A DNA stretch of 20,253 bases from Priapulus caudatus (lineage: Eukaryota > Priapulida > Priapulimorpha > Priapulimorphida > Priapulidae). The notes under the pieces were generated by a model. That model had not been told where the DNA came from, did no database searches, and worked only from the letters and a program-made list of their open reading frames with translations. Below are positions 17,771 to 20,253 of the stretch, piece after piece. The stretch spans positions 297,185 through 317,437 of the forward strand of contig NW_014577356.1 in NCBI RefSeq assembly GCF_000485595.1, read 5' to 3'. Positions within the stretch are counted from its first letter, which is position 1, and each line of letters opens with the position of its first letter. The position numbers and the translations under genes were made by a program.

Positions 17771-18237
17771 CTAATATAATACACTCCCATATTTAATACT
17801 AATGTATAGGTATGTTTATATACCCATGTGGTGTTGATACCAGTGCTTGGAGGTGCATGTTTGAGCAGTAATACTGGTCGCGCCCTGTCTCTTCACATAG
17901 TCAAAAACCAAACCTACCAGAACCTACCGTAAGTTACCTATTCTATTACACGCATATAAGGGAAGAGATATATATGCATATATGCAACCCAAAAAAGGTA
18001 GTGACTGTTCACTATTTATAGGACTGTGTTGGAGTGGAAAGGTAGTGACTTATGTTATGTGGGTGCTAACTATAGTCTGACACGATAGGATGGTAGCTTC
18101 AGTATTACGCTGAACGCCAACAAATCGCATAGCCATAACGAGTAGTGTGAATCTACCCAGTGAATCAAGTATCGTTTAAATTAATTAGACGTTAATAATT
18201 AAGTAAAATTAGAGGTAAATCTCAAAGTGAGTTAGGG
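17771..18237 (-). repeat. Inverted copy of the intron segment 10633-11080
   Basis: On the minus strand it follows the S3-S4 exon copy and its MITE, in the same order as in the plus-strand locus. Differences are few and mostly short indels. Confidence 0.9.
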
Positions 18238-18362
18238 CAGAGCACGTATATCATACGTATTGATACATATATGCAAGAGTAGATAATAACATTATTATCT
18301 ATAAATTATATATCATTAAATAATGTTATTATCTACTCTTGATATATGATATACGTGCTCTG
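18238..18362. mobile_element. hAT-like MITE, second copy
   Basis: Same ends (CAGAGCACGTATATCATA and its inverse) and the same flanking heptamer, here GTTAGGG at 18231-18237 and 18363-18369, as the copy at 10502-10625. It was carried along by the segment duplication, not by an independent insertion. Confidence 0.75.
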
Positions 18363-18401
18363 GTTAGGGCAATGTCTCGTGCTGCCACCTGGTGGGCATA
18401 C

Positions 18402-18532
18402 CTCGTGCGATTCGCAGCACTCGCATGACTCGGATGATGGTTGGATTGATGGGGATGACGTCAGACTTCATCTCCTCCAATATGATGCCAACTACGGACA
18501 GTATGACGATCATCATGTCCAGCTGGTTCCAC
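18402..18532 (-). CDS. Cav3: Cav3 domain IV S3-S4 exon, minus-strand copy (intact)
   Basis: The minus-strand acceptor ...TTTTCTGCCGCGGCCGCCAG precedes an open 131-nt exon: [20 protein letters not shown], then [19 protein letters not shown] and RIAR, with donor GTATGC. It keeps the S3 aspartate and the S4 arginine series. Against the plus-strand copy it has 18 base differences in 16 codons, 14 of them synonymous. The only residue changes are Pro/Leu and Ile/Val. On this strand the exon lies downstream of the S5 exon (18594-18743), the reverse of protein order, so this copy cannot by itself encode a normal domain IV. Confidence 0.92.
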
Positions 18533-18593
18533 CTGGCGGCCGCGGCAGAAAACAAGTGACGTCACAAGAGGGGGCCGACAGACGTAGACGTAC

Positions 18594-18743
18594 CTAGTCT
18601 TCCAAACAGCTCAACGCCGAGCGCGGCAAAGATGAAGAAGAGGAGAAAGAAGAGCAGTCCTAGGTTCCCCACCTGCGGCAGTGCCTGTCTAACAGTGTCT
18701 AGCAAAGCTCGAATGCCCTTTGCCATCTTTAGCAGCTTCAATA
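18594..18743 (-). CDS. Cav3: Cav3 domain IV S4-S5/S5 exon, minus-strand copy (intact)
   Basis: The acceptor CTCTATTACAG is followed by 150 nt that are open throughout: (V)[18 protein letters not shown], then [18 protein letters not shown] and [13 protein letters not shown], with donor GTACGT. It differs from 12269-12418 at two bases: AGA instead of TGA, and GCA instead of GCC. The intron following the donor (GTACGTCTACGTCTGTCGG...) is cut after about 27 bp and joins directly to the flank of the S3-S4 exon, so the two exons are separated by 61 bp in permuted order. Confidence 0.93.
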
Positions 18744-18834
18744 CTGTAATAGAGCATACGTTATAGATCCCAATGTGAGAGCGAGAAGGCAGGGTGGTGG
18801 GAAAGGCACGGACGTTTCGTTATTAGTTTAAGGA

Positions 18835-19230
18835 GTCTCTAGAACTTTCGTTGCCCCTCGCTCTCTTTCTCTCTCATTCACGCTCTTGCGCGTGCTCTCG
18901 CGCTTTCTTATTCTTCTTTAACTCCTCCCTCGCCGGTCTCTTTCGTTCGCGCTTTGTCTTCTTCCGCCTTTCTCTCTCTTTCTTCCCCCTCCGCTGCTCT
19001 TACGCTCGCTCCATCTTGTTTTTCTTATTGTTTTCTATCGTCCTGCTCTCTTTATCGCTCGCTCTCGCCCTCACATTCTCCCTCGTCGTTCTATCTTCTC
19101 TGCCCGACCCTCTCTCTCTATCGCTCGCTCTCCCCCTCGTCCTCTCTCTCCTCTTTCTATCTCTTACCTCTGACACTCTCCCCCATTTTCCTCCCCTCTG
19201 ACTCTTTCTCTGACTCTCTCTCTTTCCAAT
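18835..19230. repeat. CT-rich pyrimidine tract
   Basis: Reverse complement of the GA-rich intron tract at 11745-12170. Leu/Ser-rich frames here are artefacts. Confidence 0.85.
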
Positions 19231-19234
19231 TCCT

Positions 19235-19639
19235 TATCTACATACGAGAACGAACCTGCCAGCCGGGCGTCCTGCATTGCTCGCACGCGACAAAAACCTC
19301 CCACTAGTCTGTGCAAATTTCTATCGCAATACATAATCTACTAATTTCCTTCCCCGCTGTATCATAGAGTCAATCAAGTATTGTCGCGTCAATGGCTCAC
19401 CGCGTGATGAAAGCAACGAAGCTTGCAGGCAAGAGAGCACGCAATTTCCTGTAGCGGTCATTGCCTGCAGGCGATGACGTAACCAATGCACAGGCATGCG
19501 TATATTGCCGGCAGATATCGCAGTGCTGACACACACCGCAGCTCATACTATCAAGAGTTAATAACGACAAACTTTGTCTTTATTAACTCCTGATAGTATT
19601 TATACTCAGATAGGAATGCTGCATAAACTCAGCAACATT
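19235..19639 (-). repeat. Intronic repeat block, copy 3 (inverted)
   Basis: Reverse complement of 11317-11717, from CGAACCTGCCAGCCGGGCGT through the hairpin at 19545-19599 to CAGCAACATT, where it ends at the single N (19640). Confidence 0.9.
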
Positions 19640-19712
19640 NGTGTGTGTGTGTGTGTGTGTGTGTGCGTGTGTGTGTGCATGGGTGCGTGCGTGCGTGCGT
19701 GCGTGTGTGTGA
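19640..19712. repeat. Single N followed by GT/GCGT microsatellite
   Basis: N at 19640, then (GT)n and GTGC units. The N coincides with the end of the inverted repeat block. Confidence 0.95.
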
Positions 19713-19997
19713 TGGTCAATGTTTAAATTCCTTGCACATAATGGAATAAGCCCACAAGCTTCAATGTGTAACACGTTTTCCTCTTTGATTTACCCTACAA
19801 AGCAGCTCGGCAATAAATATTAAGATGATGCAATCATGATTAAGACTAAATTGGGATTAATTATTGATCCTAATTACCCCTTTTCTGCTAATTGCAGGCG
19901 GTCAATAATGGTAATAATAAACCATCCACCCGTTATCTCTATCTCCAAAAAGTTCGCTGCCCCCGCGCGTACAGTATTCTTCGTATCTCAGAAAAGT
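19713..19997. other. No gene seen
   Basis: Unique AT-rich sequence between the GT tract and the minisatellite. Confidence 0.6.
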
Positions 19998-20253
19998 GTG
20001 GCTGGATGGAGGGGTGTGGCGTGTAGTGTGATGGAGGGGTGTGGTGTGTAGTATGATGGAGGGGTGTGGCGTGAAGTATGGTGGAGGGGTGTGGCGTGTA
20101 GTATGATAGAGGCGTGTGGTGTGTAGTATGGTGGAGGGGTGTGGCGTGTAGTATGATGGAGGGGTGTGGCGTGTAGTATGGTGGAGGGGTGTGGCGTGTA
20201 GTATGATGGAGGGGTGTGGCGTGTAGTATGGTGGAGGGGTGTGGGGTGTAGTA
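19998..20253 (+). repeat. 25-bp minisatellite, about 10 units, reaching the window edge
   Basis: The unit is GATGGAGGGGTGTGGCGTGT followed by AGTAT. From the third unit on, units starting GATGGA (one as GATAGA) alternate with units starting GGTGGA, giving a 50-bp higher-order dimer. Confidence 0.92.

Noticed and set aside
10323-18532. Mutually exclusive alternative S3-S4 exons of one gene
   Set aside because: The synonymous divergence resembles such exons, but the second copy is on the opposite strand and in permuted order, so one transcript cannot choose between them.
1-20253. CRISPR array, phage, bacterial operon, tRNA or rRNA genes
   Set aside because: Repeats are microsatellites, minisatellites or dispersed inverted blocks without spacer structure. 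No tRNA T-loop box or rRNA core was seen, and the exons are spliced animal exons.

Overview
This window is eukaryotic, from an invertebrate animal nuclear genome. The evidence is small phase-compatible exons with GT/AG borders, very abundant microsatellites, MITE-like elements, and a short internal stretch of the animal telomere repeat (CCCTAA/TTAGGG). The one recognisable gene encodes a T-type (Cav3) voltage-gated calcium channel alpha-1 subunit. Its domain IV (NCC cysteine cluster before S6, HLEESHK after S6) looks most like protostome Cav3 proteins. With TTAGGG telomeres a lophotrochozoan-type animal is plausible, but the species cannot be fixed from the sequence. There is no operon logic, RNA gene, CRISPR array or intact transposase gene that I can support.

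Layout. (1) 1-4187: a large inverted repeat with arms of about 1.2 kb around a 1.7 kb spacer. Each arm carries the same non-autonomous hAT-like element, with an exact 8-bp target duplication in the right arm. (2) 4188-5390: no gene seen. (3) 5395-6080: a block bounded by GA and AT microsatellites, holding on the minus strand a putative last channel exon. Its inverted partner is at 16800-17765. (4) 6301-6683: a MITE with sub-repeated terminal inverted repeats. (5) 8230-9214: a CpG-rich stretch with a 35-bp tandem repeat carrying TGACGTCA sites and a long open minus-strand exon candidate. (6) 9424-17370: the plus-strand Cav3 locus. In order it has exon S3-S4 (10323-10454), exon S4-S5/S5 (12269-12418), the pore-loop exon (12757-12878), the S6 exon (13489-13606), the S6-end exon (14514-14672), a cytoplasmic-tail exon (from 15395) and a frameshifted last-exon copy (17171-17370). 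The introns are packed with microsatellites. (7) 17771-19639: a minus-strand copy of the S3-S4/S5 part, with the two exons in circularly permuted order (S5 exon first). (8) 19641-20253: a GT repeat, a plain stretch, and a 25-bp minisatellite running off the window.

The plus-strand exons splice in frame into a continuous S3-to-C-tail segment of domain IV, apart from three lesions: an extra T near 10370, a TGA codon at 12322-12324 and an extra G near 13597. Copy-to-copy differences in many blocks are single-base indels, so consensus error from noisy long reads is a live explanation. Two repeat boundaries fall exactly on N positions (10047-10056 and 19640), so part of the inverted and permuted architecture may be an assembly artefact.

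The observation least easily dismissed as noise concerns the two copies of the S3-S4 exon. They differ at 18 of 131 positions, almost all synonymous, while their flanking introns and the neighbouring S5 exon are nearly identical.
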